Shown here: in pieces, positions 33,286 to 40,412 of the stretch
Position numbering within the stretch: the first letter of the stretch is position 1
Layout of the letters: the number at the start of each line of letters is the position of its first letter
DNA from: Planctomycetaceae bacterium
GTDB lineage: Bacteria > Planctomycetota > Planctomycetia > Planctomycetales > Planctomycetaceae
NCBI GenBank assembly: GCA_029243145.1
Contig: JAQWSQ010000132.1
Location: 1 to 40,412 of the forward strand
Direction: 5' to 3'
DNA length: 40,412 nucleotides
Program-made: the position numbers and the translations under genes
Notes under the pieces: generated by a model
Database searches by the model: none
Told to the model about the DNA's origin: nothing
What the model saw: only the letters and a program-made list of their open reading frames with translations

Positions 33286-33645
33286 TCACGCTTCGGAAGC
33301 AGCGGCTTCCTTGGGTGCTTCGAGTCCGGGAACATCAATCGCGTTGATTTTCACGATTGTGTATTTTTGACGGTGACCGTTGTGTCGGCGTGAATTTTTA
33401 CGACGGCGGTAAAAACTGACTTCCAGCTTCTTACCTTTTTTCTCGGGAGTGACGACTTCAGCAGTCACCTTGGCTCCTGCGATTGTCGGGGCACCGATGA
33501 CACTGCTTCCGCCACTATTGGCGAGCAAGACTCGATCAAAGACGATCTCTCCACCTTTTTCAGCATCCACTTGATAGTCGATTTGAAGGTGTGCGCCCGA
33601 TTCAATTCGGTACTGACGACTGCCGTTTTCAATAATCGCAAACAT
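33286..33645 (-). CDS. rplU: 50S ribosomal protein L21
   Basis: A 119-residue ribosomal protein. MFAIIENGSRQYRIESG at the start, the KVTAEVV strand and the family signature FYRRRKNSRRHNGHRQKYT near 78-96 identify L21, which binds 23S rRNA in the large subunit. A short Ala/Glu-rich C-terminal tail (EAPKEAAASEA) extends the protein. An AGGA lies upstream of ATG 33645. It is downstream of, and on the same strand as, RNase E/G, a common bacterial pairing. The usual partner rpmA (L27) does not follow: the transcript ends at a terminator instead. A TATATT -10-like hexamer (33716-33711) could give it its own promoter. Confidence 0.97.
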   Translation of the reverse strand: MFAIIENGSRQYRIESGAHLQIDYQVDAEKGGEIVFDRVLLANSGGSSVIGAPTIAGAKVTAEVVTPEKKGKKLEVSFYRRRKNSRRHNGHRQKYTIVKINAIDVPGLEAPKEAAASEA

Positions 33646-33710
33646 GTCTTAATCCTGTTGCGGCGGTGACGGACATCATCTGATGAACCGCGTCCCAGCC
33701 TGTCGTGAAC

Positions 33711-33716
33711 AATATA
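33711..33716 (-). promoter_or_regulatory. Possible -10 box of an rplU promoter
   Basis: TATATT on the minus strand is about 65 bases before the rplU start and inside the gap after the RNase E/G stop. There is no good -35 box at 17-18 bases. It would allow rplU to be expressed separately from the upstream gene. Confidence 0.25.
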
Positions 33717-33742
33717 GGGTCGAGCAGTGTAGTCGATTTCGA

Positions 33743-35332
33743 TTAGGATTTCGAGTCTGCCAGCACACTGATTTTTGTCTCTCCACCGTTTCCATCAATG
33801 GCTTTTATGATCATATGCTCAGGTCCAACATCTGTTCGGGCGGCAATACGAACCAAGACACTCGCGTCATCCTCGATGCGAGTAATTTCCTTTCGCTTGC
33901 GATTATTGAGGAAATCGGCGACCCGTTCCTCAACTTCAATCATCACCTGTTCCGTATTTTTACGATGAGCGGCAGTGATTAACAGGCGAATTGCCTCAAT
34001 CGCCACCGATTCTGTCGTTTTCACCTGGCCAGCCCCTTTGCAGCAGTCACAGTCCTCGTAGACAGAACGTCGTAATGAAGGACGAATTCGCTGGCGGGTC
34101 ATTTCGATTAAGCCGAACTGGCTCATGCGGAGAATTTTGGTGCGTGCACGATCTCGTTTGACGCCTTCTCGCAATTCCCGCTCGACGCCTCTTCGATGGC
34201 GTTCATCCCGCATGTCAATGAAGTCATTGACGATCACTCCACCCAAATCTCGTAAGCGGACCTGTCGGGCGATCTCGCGAGCCGCTTTGCAGTTCACCTG
34301 ATAAGCCGTTTGTTCGGCATTGTCATCGACCCGGAACGTCCCCGAATTGACATCAATGGCAACCAAGGCTTCGGTTTGTTCGATGACCAGTGACCCCCCT
34401 CCTTTGAGGGGTACATCTTTGTCCTGGATTTTCAGAATCTCTTCTTCGATTCCGTAATGCGAGAAGATCGGTTCATTGTCATCATACAATTTGACACGAT
34501 TGATATGACGTGGAAGCACAATTTTCATAAACTCACGCGCACGTTCGTAGGCTTCCTTCTGATCGATCCAGACCGTATCAATTTCGGTCGAGAAGATGTC
34601 CCGGATGGTGCGAATCATCATATCGCTATCTTGGTAGATATCTTCAGGCCCATTCGACTTTCGGAGTCGTCGCACGATTGTTCGCCACAGCCGTAGCAAA
34701 TAATTCATGTCGCGTTGTAAATCTTTGCGGGTTCGTGTCTGCCCGGCGGTACGGACGATGAAGCCGAGACCTTTCGGAGGAGTCAGTTCGCGGAGAATGG
34801 ATCGCAATGATTTGCGAATATCATCGTCCTCGATTTTTCGGCTGACACCCACACGTTGCAACGCGGGCATCAGGACCAGATAACGCCCTGGAATACTGAT
34901 GTAAGTGGAGAGAGTCGGACCTTTGGTTCCGATACCTTCTTTAATCACCTGCACCAACACTTCGCTTCCTTTACGGAAGATATCCTGAATCGAAGGCTTA
35001 TTGCGAACGCTGCGTTCATTGATGCGCGGACGTTTGCCCTTGCCGGATTGAGAGTCTTCAATCTCTTTCCGTTGGCTCTCGGGTAGCAGGTGTTTGTAGT
35101 ATTGGAATTCCACATCGCTGACGTGTAGAAAACCATTGCGACCAACGCCAAAGTCTACAAAAGCCGCCTGAATGCTCGGTTCCAGGTTAACGACTTTTCC
35201 CTTATAGATATTGCCGACGAAGTTTTCGTTACTGTTCCGTTCGACATAAAGCTCTTCCAGCACGCCATCTTCGAGGATGGCAATACGACTCTCCTCCGGT
35301 TGGAGGACATTGACAAGCATTTCTTTCTTCAT
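33743..35332 (-). CDS. Ribonuclease E/G family endoribonuclease
   Basis: A 529-residue RNase E/G-type enzyme that starts mRNA decay and rRNA processing. Domains in order: S1 RNA-binding (about 36-125, NFVGNIYKGKVVNLEPSIQA), RNase-H-like, 5' sensor (GLGFIVRTAGQTR), and DNase I-like catalytic part with the metal-binding Asp in VAIDVNSG and Asp in VNDFIDMRD. A zinc-link CxxC (CDCC in YEDCDCCKGAG) follows. It lacks the long C-terminal scaffold of enterobacterial RNase E, so it is closer to RNase G/E core forms. A 666-base leader with two strong hairpins precedes it on the minus strand, which may allow autoregulation. rplU follows it. Confidence 0.95.
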   Translation of the reverse strand: MKKEMLVNVLQPEESRIAILEDGVLEELYVERNSNENFVGNIYKGKVVNLEPSIQAAFVDFGVGRNGFLHVSDVEFQYYKHLLPESQRKEIEDSQSGKGKRPRINERSVRNKPSIQDIFRKGSEVLVQVIKEGIGTKGPTLSTYISIPGRYLVLMPALQRVGVSRKIEDDDIRKSLRSILRELTPPKGLGFIVRTAGQTRTRKDLQRDMNYLLRLWRTIVRRLRKSNGPEDIYQDSDMMIRTIRDIFSTEIDTVWIDQKEAYERAREFMKIVLPRHINRVKLYDDNEPIFSHYGIEEEILKIQDKDVPLKGGGSLVIEQTEALVAIDVNSGTFRVDDNAEQTAYQVNCKAAREIARQVRLRDLGGVIVNDFIDMRDERHRRGVERELREGVKRDRARTKILRMSQFGLIEMTRQRIRPSLRRSVYEDCDCCKGAGQVKTTESVAIEAIRLLITAAHRKNTEQVMIEVEERVADFLNNRKRKEITRIEDDASVLVRIAARTDVGPEHMIIKAIDGNGGETKISVLADSKS

Positions 35333-35502
35333 GGCACGTCTTTCGTAGCTCGTGCCGAACAGCTTGAGTGGCCCGTAAGTTCATGGAGGTAGACTTCCAC
35401 GACTCTACGTTAGATTCACAATCCCGATGACAACAAATCTGGATTGATTCGTTGAAGGATCGTGAATGGGCTTGTCTGTTTTCCCTGTTGGTCTGAGGAT
35501 TC

Positions 35503-35523
35503 GCCGTATGAAATCCATACGGC
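35503..35523 (-). other. Perfect 8-base hairpin in the RNase E/G leader
   Basis: GCCGTATG and CATACGGC flank a five-base loop (AAATC). The hairpin sits about 170 bases upstream of the RNase E/G start. It has no T run, so it looks like an RNA structure rather than a terminator. Confidence 0.5.
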
Positions 35524-35878
35524 CTTTGATCCGTCAGGTCTCGGTTGAAGAACTCCCCTGATTGATAAGGTGTACAGCCGCCTGTGAAAGAGACCCGTTC
35601 CGGTTGCGTGGAAAACTCACACATCTTCGGAAAACTGATCTGTGTCAAAGGTTCGACATTCCATGTTGAACGACGAGTTGGCTGACGGGAAGTTGTCTGA
35701 ACGATTGATGCACTCGATGTCGAGCTTCCCGATTGATGGGCCGAGTGCGCACGATCTATAGACGCCGCCAAGGCGGTTGTCTGAAATTGATCGTGAGGAG
35801 TCGGTGTCATGTCTGGGATAAATCGTCTTCAGATGGGAAAGGACGTTAAAACTGTTCGTACGATAAGTGTGTTAATCT

Positions 35879-35904
35879 GGTGAAAGGAGACACATCCTTT
35901 CACC
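35879..35904 (-). other. Perfect 10-base hairpin downstream of ptsI
   Basis: GGTGAAAGGA and TCCTTTCACC flank the six-base loop GACACA. It lies about 95 bases past the ptsI stop. Neither flank has a strong T run, so an intrinsic terminator is uncertain; a processing site or RNA stability element is equally possible. Confidence 0.5.
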
Positions 35905-35998
35905 GTTGAGTTTTGAAGAGGATTGACCTCTGATTTTTGTGTCTCAGCGGTGAATTCTCTTCGATGATTTGTGGTTCGCTTCCGCGCTCGATGACTTT

Positions 35999-37753
35999 CT
36001 AAAAATCGATCGCATAAGCAGGACAGATTTTATGAAGTTCTCCCCTTAAATAGTTTTCCACGTCCCGGGCAGAATCGAGACCGGAAACATGACTGGCAAT
36101 CTCGTTGGCATGTTTGACTTCAAGATTGCGAATGACTTCTTTTAACTCGGGAATCATGGCTGGGGTCACGCTGACCTGCCGAATTCCCAATCCTATTAAT
36201 AATGGTAAAAAACGTGGCTCGGAACTCATCTGGCCGCAAACGGTCACAGGTTTGTTCTCTCGATGAGCCGCTTGAACCACTTGTTGGATCAGGCGAATCA
36301 CTGCCGGGTCACCCGCACTGTACAGGTTGGCGACTGAAGGGTCGGCCCGATCCACTGCGAGTGTATATTGAATCAAATCGTTTGTTCCGATCGAAAAGAA
36401 ATCGACCTCGCGGGCAAATTCTTCAGCCAAAATGGCTGCCGAGGGAACCTCGACCATCATACCGACTGGAACGTCTCGACGGAACTCGATTCCCTCATCT
36501 TCCAGATCCTCCATGACGTCTGAAAGCAGCATTCGAGCCTGTCTGATCTCTCGTAAGGTCGAAACTAGCGGAAACATGATACGAATGTCACCCAGCATCG
36601 CGGCTCGTAAAATCGCTCTCAACTGTGTTTTGAACAATGGTTGATTCTGCAAACTTAATCGAATACTGCGTAAACCCAGCATAGGATTAGAGTTCTGGAG
36701 TAAGACTTTCTCCAGAGCCCCCGGGATTTTATCCGCTCCGAGATCCAGCGTACGGATGACGACAGGTCGTCCCTGCATGCTTTCGACCACTTTACAGTAC
36801 GCTTCGTAATGCACTTCTTCGGTCGGCTCCTTGCCTTCCTGTAAGTACAGGAATTCGGTCCGATAGAGGCCAACCCCATCCGCGCCTCGTTCCACGCAAT
36901 GTTCCACTTCTTGAGGAAACTCAATATTCCCCATTAGTGTGATTCGTTCCCCGTCGCGTGTTTCGGGAACAAGATCTGCGTAAGTCTTGAGTCGTTCCTG
37001 CTCTTCAAAGTGTCGTTGTCGACTCGCAGTAAACCGCTCGAGAACCGATTCATCGGGGTCGATGATGAGTTCTCCGTGATAACCATCGATGATGATCATC
37101 TCGCCGCCAGAAACGTCAGACAAAAACTCACCCACACCCACGATGGCAGGGATTTGCAAAGCTCCCGCGAGAATTGCCGTGTGGCTGGTGCGTCCTCCGG
37201 CTTCCGTCACAAATCCCAAGACATGCTTTTTGTCAAGATTCGCGGTTTCACTGGGTGTCAAATTATTGGCGAGAATCAAAACCGGTTCGGTCAGATTCGA
37301 CAAACCTTCGCGTCGCTCGCCCAAGAGGTGTTTCAGCATGCGATGCTGAAGATCGACAATATCTGCCGAGCGTTCGGCAAAGTATTGGTTCCCCAAGCTT
37401 TGAAACAGCTTGGCGTATTGCTCGAGAACCTTGGAGGTTGCGTACTCGGGGGAAAAACATTTGTCCTGAATCAGCGCGCGAATCTCGCTGATCATTTTGG
37501 GATCTTGGATCAACTGCTGATGAGCGGCGAAGATTGCACCGTACTGTTTTCCCAGCCGGTCGGAAGCAAGTTCTTCGTGCTCGCCCAGTTCGACACAAAC
37601 TTGCTCGATGGCCGCATCGAGACGTTGGAGCTCTTTCTCGACATCGTCAATCCTCACAAACCTCTGTGGGATACGATAGTCTTCGTTCCCCATAATGAAG
37701 GCTGGGCCGATCGCCACACCGGGCGAGACGGGAATTCCCTGCTTGATCATCAT
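35999..37753 (-). CDS. ptsI: Phosphoenolpyruvate-protein phosphotransferase (PTS enzyme I)
   Basis: A 584-residue enzyme I that takes phosphate from PEP and passes it to HPr. [14 protein letters not shown] at the start, the active-site His H191 in [12 protein letters not shown], the RTEFLYLQ and [10 protein letters not shown] substrate-binding stretches, the [12 protein letters not shown] and [17 protein letters not shown] motifs, and the catalytic Cys in [11 protein letters not shown] are all present, so it should be active. ATG 37753 or 37750 may start it. It is last in a minus-strand operon after HPr with 76 bases between them. No sugar permease gene is seen here, which suggests regulatory rather than transport use. 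Confidence 0.96.
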   Translation of the reverse strand: MMIKQGIPVSPGVAIGPAFIMGNEDYRIPQRFVRIDDVEKELQRLDAAIEQVCVELGEHEELASDRLGKQYGAIFAAHQQLIQDPKMISEIRALIQDKCFSPEYATSKVLEQYAKLFQSLGNQYFAERSADIVDLQHRMLKHLLGERREGLSNLTEPVLILANNLTPSETANLDKKHVLGFVTEAGGRTSHTAILAGALQIPAIVGVGEFLSDVSGGEMIIIDGYHGELIIDPDESVLERFTASRQRHFEEQERLKTYADLVPETRDGERITLMGNIEFPQEVEHCVERGADGVGLYRTEFLYLQEGKEPTEEVHYEAYCKVVESMQGRPVVIRTLDLGADKIPGALEKVLLQNSNPMLGLRSIRLSLQNQPLFKTQLRAILRAAMLGDIRIMFPLVSTLREIRQARMLLSDVMEDLEDEGIEFRRDVPVGMMVEVPSAAILAEEFAREVDFFSIGTNDLIQYTLAVDRADPSVANLYSAGDPAVIRLIQQVVQAAHRENKPVTVCGQMSSEPRFLPLLIGLGIRQVSVTPAMIPELKEVIRNLEVKHANEIASHVSGLDSARDVENYLRGELHKICPAYAIDF

Positions 37754-37829
37754 GGGACTGGCTCACATTCATAGGCACCCCGTATTTTGTAAAAAATATG
37801 AGGAACCGACAAGGATTTCAAAAGAACGA

Positions 37830-38114
37830 TTAGTTCTCGGAAATGATTTCAAAATCATCGTCAAACAGTTTGACGATTTGTGCCAGAATGGATTCTGCTC
37901 CTTCACCTTCCGACTCGATCAGTAGCGAGGTTCCGACCTCGGCCTTCAACATCAATAAATCCAATATATTGCGGGCATCGGCGACTTGGTCGTCGCGGAT
38001 AATTTGTACTTGGCAGCTTGTCTCCCGAACCAATTGAGCAACCCGCGAACAAGGAATCATGTGCATTCCCTGCTCGTTCTTCACGGTGACATTTTGTCGG
38101 TATGGTCCACTCAT
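37830..38114 (-). CDS. ptsH: HPr-like phosphocarrier protein, atypical active site
   Basis: A 94-residue HPr. The active His is kept (H18, aligned with H15 of classical HPr) in QGMHMIPCSRVAQLV. The Arg normally two residues after it (Arg17) is Ile20 here, and the HPr kinase site Ser46 is Asn49 (DARNILDLL in place of the usual AKSIMGLM). Thus phosphate transfer from enzyme I is possible, but the classical Ser regulation is not. The C-terminus is extended and acidic (FDDDFEIISEN). Start ATG 38114 fits the family; the longer frame to 38144 adds only ten polar residues. It sits between the EIIA-like gene and ptsI. Confidence 0.9.
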   Translation of the reverse strand: MSGPYRQNVTVKNEQGMHMIPCSRVAQLVRETSCQVQIIRDDQVADARNILDLLMLKAEVGTSLLIESEGEGAESILAQIVKLFDDDFEIISEN

Positions 38115-38177
38115 CGTATTCTGCGTCCGGTTGAAAACTCTCACGGATTCACGGGAAACTCAATCTTCACGGAAAGT

Positions 38178-38654
38178 TCAGTCGTCCAGTTCGTTATTGT
38201 CAGCTTCTTTCAGCAACTCAACGATGTCTTCGCGATTGCGAGCCTGACGAAGAAAGCTGCAAAACTTCTGATTTCGCAGATGACGACTGATGTTTTCCAA
38301 GCCTCTCAGGTGATCGCCAGAACGATCAGGAGGGGAAATCAACAAGAACAAAATATAAACGGGGCCGCCATCAAGACTTTCAAACTCCACACCCTCTTTG
38401 GCAATCGCGACAGAGGCCACTAAATCGTCAACACTGGGATGTTTGGTATGAGGAACGGCAACACCATTTCCAATACCGGTGGATCCAAGCTTCTCCCGTT
38501 CGAGGAGCTTATTGACAATGCTCTCCTCTTCTTCTGCGGGAATACTTCCAGTGGCTTTCATGCTGGCAACCATCGCGCGGATGGCTTCTTCTTTAGAACC
38601 GACCTGCAGGTCGTGCAGAATGGATTCAGGGACAACAAAATCTGACAGCTTCAT
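38178..38654 (-). CDS. PTS EIIA (fructose/nitrogen type, PtsN-like)
   Basis: A 158-residue EIIA domain. The phosphorylated His is H69 in [14 protein letters not shown]. The start [16 protein letters not shown], the segment [26 protein letters not shown] and the final [16 protein letters not shown] are typical of PtsN/EIIA-Fru proteins. It could receive phosphate from the neighbouring HPr and regulate nitrogen, potassium or stress responses, as PtsN does elsewhere. A strong AAGGAG (38665-38660), five bases before ATG 38654, fixes the start and rules out the longer frame to 38732. It lies between hpf and ptsH, the order of many rpoN-hpf-ptsN clusters, although rpoN itself is not seen here. Confidence 0.93.
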   Translation of the reverse strand: MKLSDFVVPESILHDLQVGSKEEAIRAMVASMKATGSIPAEEEESIVNKLLEREKLGSTGIGNGVAVPHTKHPSVDDLVASVAIAKEGVEFESLDGGPVYILFLLISPPDRSGDHLRGLENISRHLRNQKFCSFLRQARNREDIVELLKEADNNELDD

Positions 38655-38659
38655 GATCT

Positions 38660-38665
38660 CTCCTT
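38660..38665 (-). promoter_or_regulatory. Ribosome binding site AAGGAG for the EIIA gene
   Basis: AAGGAG on the minus strand, five bases before ATG 38654, one of the clearest ribosome sites in the window. It decides the start. Confidence 0.8.
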
Positions 38666-38785
38666 CTAGTGCCAAGTCTTTCAATCCAGCGGGCCGGGAT
38701 GAAAAACTTGAACAATCCGCGATGGCGGACAATGTGTGGCTATGTTTTCAGGTGGGATTCATCGTAGAAAATTAGTGGCTGCAGA

Positions 38786-39139
38786 CTACGCGTCTTCTTC
38801 TTCGTCTGCATTGGGCCCAGGGAAGGCTTCGTTCATTGGTAAGTCACGCCGATGATCCTGGAGTTTCTGTTTGTACTTCTTAAGCTGCTGCTCCATTTTG
38901 TGAAAAGCACCATCGTAGGCACTGATCACATCGTCTGCTTCATCGTGAGAAACAAAGTTATGCTTGTGTTCTGCATCGACGAGAATTTCGGCGGCCGCTT
39001 TTCCATGTTCGAAATCGACAGTGACAGTGATTGCGGTCACTCGCTCGAAAAAAGTCAACAATTTTTCAGACTTCTGATTGATATGATCATGAGCCAAGTC
39101 GCTCATTTCACCGTGTCGACAGGTTACTTCTATTTGCAC
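38786..39139 (-). CDS. hpf: Ribosome hibernation-promoting factor (HPF/RaiA, short form)
   Basis: A 117-residue protein of the HPF/YfiA family, which binds the 30S subunit and idles ribosomes in poor growth. Family features are the MQIEVTCRHGEMSDLAHDHINQKSEKLLTFF start, the EHGKAAAEILVDAEHKHNF strand and the VISAYDGAFHKMEQQLKKYKQKL helix. The protein lacks the C-terminal dimerisation domain of long HPF, so it is the short type. The acidic tail (NADEEEDA) is unremarkable. It is first of the hpf-ptsN-ptsH-ptsI set, separated from the EIIA gene by 131 bases. No clear ribosome binding site is visible. Confidence 0.93.
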   Translation of the reverse strand: MQIEVTCRHGEMSDLAHDHINQKSEKLLTFFERVTAITVTVDFEHGKAAAEILVDAEHKHNFVSHDEADDVISAYDGAFHKMEQQLKKYKQKLQDHRRDLPMNEAFPGPNADEEEDA

Positions 39140-39428
39140 GAGGTTGTACTCCCGCCTGCTGGATGATTTTGTCGTAATTCCCGCCTCCGCGATCAGAGAC
39201 GGAAAGGGATTTTGTGAGTCGTTCTGAAAGTGGTCGTAAGGCCACCTTTGGGTTGGCTGAAACAGCCATTTTCAAGAGTACGAATCTTAATCGTCGGAGG
39301 AGCTGAATGCCAGTCAGTAGCGAGTGAAGGCACATTCCGAGTGGTTGGCAGACTCATTGCCGGCAATAATTTGAAGTCCGGCAGACCCGTAAGCGACCGA
39401 GTTATTACCGATCATGATGGTCGCATGG
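39140..39428. other. 289-base gap upstream of hpf
   Basis: Region between the small lipoprotein gene and hpf, both on the minus strand. No convincing gene; a short inverted repeat TGCCGG (39358-39363) / CCGGCA (39377-39382) is present but weak. It probably carries the hpf promoter, which I cannot place. Confidence 0.35.
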
Positions 39429-39671
39429 TCATTTCTGTGAGATGCTTTCGGCTTCGGGTTTTTCAACCGTCGAGGCGGCTTCTGATTCGGTATCAGGGTC
39501 GAGCGTCGCAATGGGAGGTTCAGATTGAGTGGGCACGCCACTTCCCAGAGGATTGCTGAATCCGCTGAAATTTCCACCGGATTCGGCTGATTGGCAGCCA
39601 CAGAAAAGTACGGAAGTTGATGCAACCACGAGGAATTGGCAAAGGTACAAGCATTTGAGCGATTTGATCAT
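39429..39671 (-). CDS. Small lipoprotein of unknown function
   Basis: An 80-residue protein with a hydrophobic signal (residues 5-23, LKCLYLCQFLVVASTSVLF) ending in a lipobox-like FCGC with C26 as the probable lipid site. The mature part is short and rich in Ser, Glu and Pro (GVPTQSEPPIATLDPDTES), likely disordered. A GAGG lies upstream of ATG 39671. It is divergent from the SMP-30 gene and upstream of hpf, but a functional link is not shown. I do not recognise a family. An alternative frame (39314-39625) over the same stretch is less plausible. Confidence 0.6.
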   Translation of the reverse strand: MIKSLKCLYLCQFLVVASTSVLFCGCQSAESGGNFSGFSNPLGSGVPTQSEPPIATLDPDTESEAASTVEKPEAESISQK

Positions 39672-39795
39672 GATGGCAACATCCTCGATTGAATCTGCAA
39701 GCAGGGTCTGTTTTGTGGACCTGTTTTTAGTTATTTTTGAGAGAATCGCAAAGGGGAACCTCTGCGGAGATATATCGAGTCATAAAGGTTGTGTG

Positions 39796-40412
39796 ATGAG
39801 AACATTCCCAAGCGTGCTATTTTCAATCCTCTTCTTGATCTTGCCTGCGGCGCTCGGTGCGCAAGATATGCCTCTGTCACAAGTTCTGTTAGAGGGCCAA
39901 GATTGGGAACTCGTCTCTGAAGGACACGGCTACACCGAAGGACCGGCGGTCGATGCGCAAGGGCAAATTTATTTCTCGGATGTCAAACGGAGTAAAATTT
40001 ACAAAGTTGATTTGGACGGGGAAGTCATGTTGTTTGTCGAAAACTCGGGCCGAACCAATGGTCTCATGTTTGGGGCAGACGGATTACTCTATGGATGTCG
40101 AATGGGAGACCGCCAAATTGTGGCCTACAAGCCAGACGGAACTCATGACGTCATTGCCTCTGATGTCGATTCCAATGATATTGCCGTGACCAAAAGTGGC
40201 AGTCTCTATTTTAGTGAACCGAAAGCAAAGCGAATCTGGTTTCTACCAAAAGGAGGTCAACCCAAAGTCGTCGCCGAAGAGATTGCTTTGAATGGACTCA
40301 TTCTCTGGGAACAAGATGAGACTTTGGTCACGACCGCCGGGCCAGATGCCTGGCTCTGGACATTCCGTATCGAAGCGGATGGTTCGCTCACTTCTCAAGA
40401 CAAATACTATCA
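39796..40412 (+). CDS. SMP-30/gluconolactonase/LRE family protein (3' end outside window)
   Basis: The frame is open to the last base (205 codons visible). A signal peptide covers residues 1-22 (FPSVLFSILFLILPAALGAQ). Family motifs: GYTEGPAVDAQGQIYFSD, with the metal-binding Glu near residue 48, KIYKVDLDG, and GRTNGLMFGADG with the conserved Asn. These enzymes are calcium-dependent six-bladed propellers that open sugar lactones. It is exported, so it may act on lactones outside the cytoplasm. AAAGGT (39784-39789) lies six bases before ATG 39796. The gene is cut by the window edge, so the last blades and the catalytic Asp cannot be seen. It is divergent from the small lipoprotein gene. Confidence 0.88.
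   Translation, partial: MRTFPSVLFSILFLILPAALGAQDMPLSQVLLEGQDWELVSEGHGYTEGPAVDAQGQIYFSDVKRSKIYKVDLDGEVMLFVENSGRTNGLMFGADGLLYGCRMGDRQIVAYKPDGTHDVIASDVDSNDIAVTKSGSLYFSEPKAKRIWFLPKGGQPKVVAEEIALNGLILWEQDETLVTTAGPDAWLWTFRIEADGSLTSQDKYY

Larger units (their letters stand above)
35333..35998. other. 666-base gap between RNase E/G and ptsI, with hairpins
   Basis: Both flanking genes run on the minus strand, so this is the 3' region of ptsI and leader of RNase E/G. It contains a perfect 8-base hairpin at 35503-35523 and a perfect 10-base hairpin at 35879-35904. An open frame on the minus strand (to 35229) starts within the gap at 35810 but overlaps the RNase gene in another frame and is not persuasive. 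Otherwise no gene, tRNA or known RNA is recognised. Confidence 0.55.

Noticed and set aside
35229-35810. 193-codon open frame on the minus strand upstream of RNase E/G
   Set aside because: It runs 104 bases into the RNase gene in another frame, has Ser/Thr/Gln-rich uneven composition, no ribosome site and no recognised motif. Treated as leader sequence.
37010-37774. 254-codon plus-strand frame antisense to ptsI
   Set aside because: It lies fully opposite a strongly conserved enzyme I gene and has no family features; a shadow frame.
39108-39335. 75-codon minus-strand frame upstream of hpf
   Set aside because: It overlaps the start of hpf in another frame and has no motif or ribosome site.
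1-40412. CRISPR arrays, tRNA genes, transposases, phage genes
   Set aside because: I looked for regularly spaced repeats, TTCGAATCC-like T-loops and mobile-element proteins and found none I could support. A tRNAscan or Infernal run would be decisive.

Overview
The window looks like a chromosomal segment of a planctomycete, probably near the Planctomycetaceae. This is inferred from family content. The supporting families are a DUF1549/DUF1553 plus DUF1501 pair, a DUF1559 'H-X9-DG' type prepilin, a formylglycine sulfatase, a DUF6677-like membrane protein and PQQ-like propeller and HEAT-type exported proteins. Many genes have weak or no Shine-Dalgarno sequence and several start with GTG or TTG. 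I saw no rRNA, tRNA, CRISPR array, insertion sequence, integrase or phage gene. Base composition looks even by eye, with no obvious foreign island.

Layout. 1-2952: the 3' part of a DUF1549/DUF1553 gene followed by its DUF1501 partner. 3030-4373: L-fuconate dehydratase behind a good sigma70-like promoter that would give a nearly leaderless mRNA. 4697-12526: the most distinctive region, a type II secretion/type IV pilus-like assembly cluster. It holds one GspE/PilB-like ATPase, three consecutive and different GspF-like platform proteins, two pseudopilins, a PilX/GspK-like protein and a DUF1559 prepilin. There is no secretin, GspC/L/M or prepilin peptidase in the cluster. 12551-18682: housekeeping and accessory genes (GNAT, small Cys protein, DoxX, gamma-glutamyltransferase, D-aminoacylase-type amidohydrolase, PQQ-like propeller). 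18973-22405: HEAT-like exported protein, family 4 uracil-DNA glycosylase, and an adenylate kinase with an extra C-terminal domain. 22624-28721: large low-complexity lipoprotein, dolichol-kinase-like membrane protein, VOC protein, N-acetylneuraminate-lyase-like aldolase, and a short UvrC. 29003-32707: DUF6677-like protein, a tiny membrane protein, sulfatase and M42 peptidase. 32969-35332: BON-like protein, ribosomal protein L21, RNase E/G. 35999-39671: a minus-strand regulatory operon (small lipoprotein, hpf, ptsN-like EIIA, HPr, EI). 39796-end: a partial SMP-30/gluconolactonase gene.

How the genes may fit together. Fuconate dehydratase, sulfatase, the sialate-lyase-like aldolase and the SMP-30 lactonase fit a lifestyle of degrading sulfated, fucose- or sialate-bearing glycans. 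The genes are scattered, not in one locus, so this is inference. The PTS genes have no sugar permease and sit beside ribosome hibernation factor, which suggests a regulatory phosphorelay. Its HPr keeps the active His but lacks the usual Arg17 and Ser46 equivalents. Best candidates for new biology are the triple-GspF pseudopilus cluster and the atypical HPr relay. Secondary candidates are the adenylate kinase with its C-terminal domain, the UvrC lacking the helix-hairpin-helix region, and the structured leader upstream of RNase E/G.
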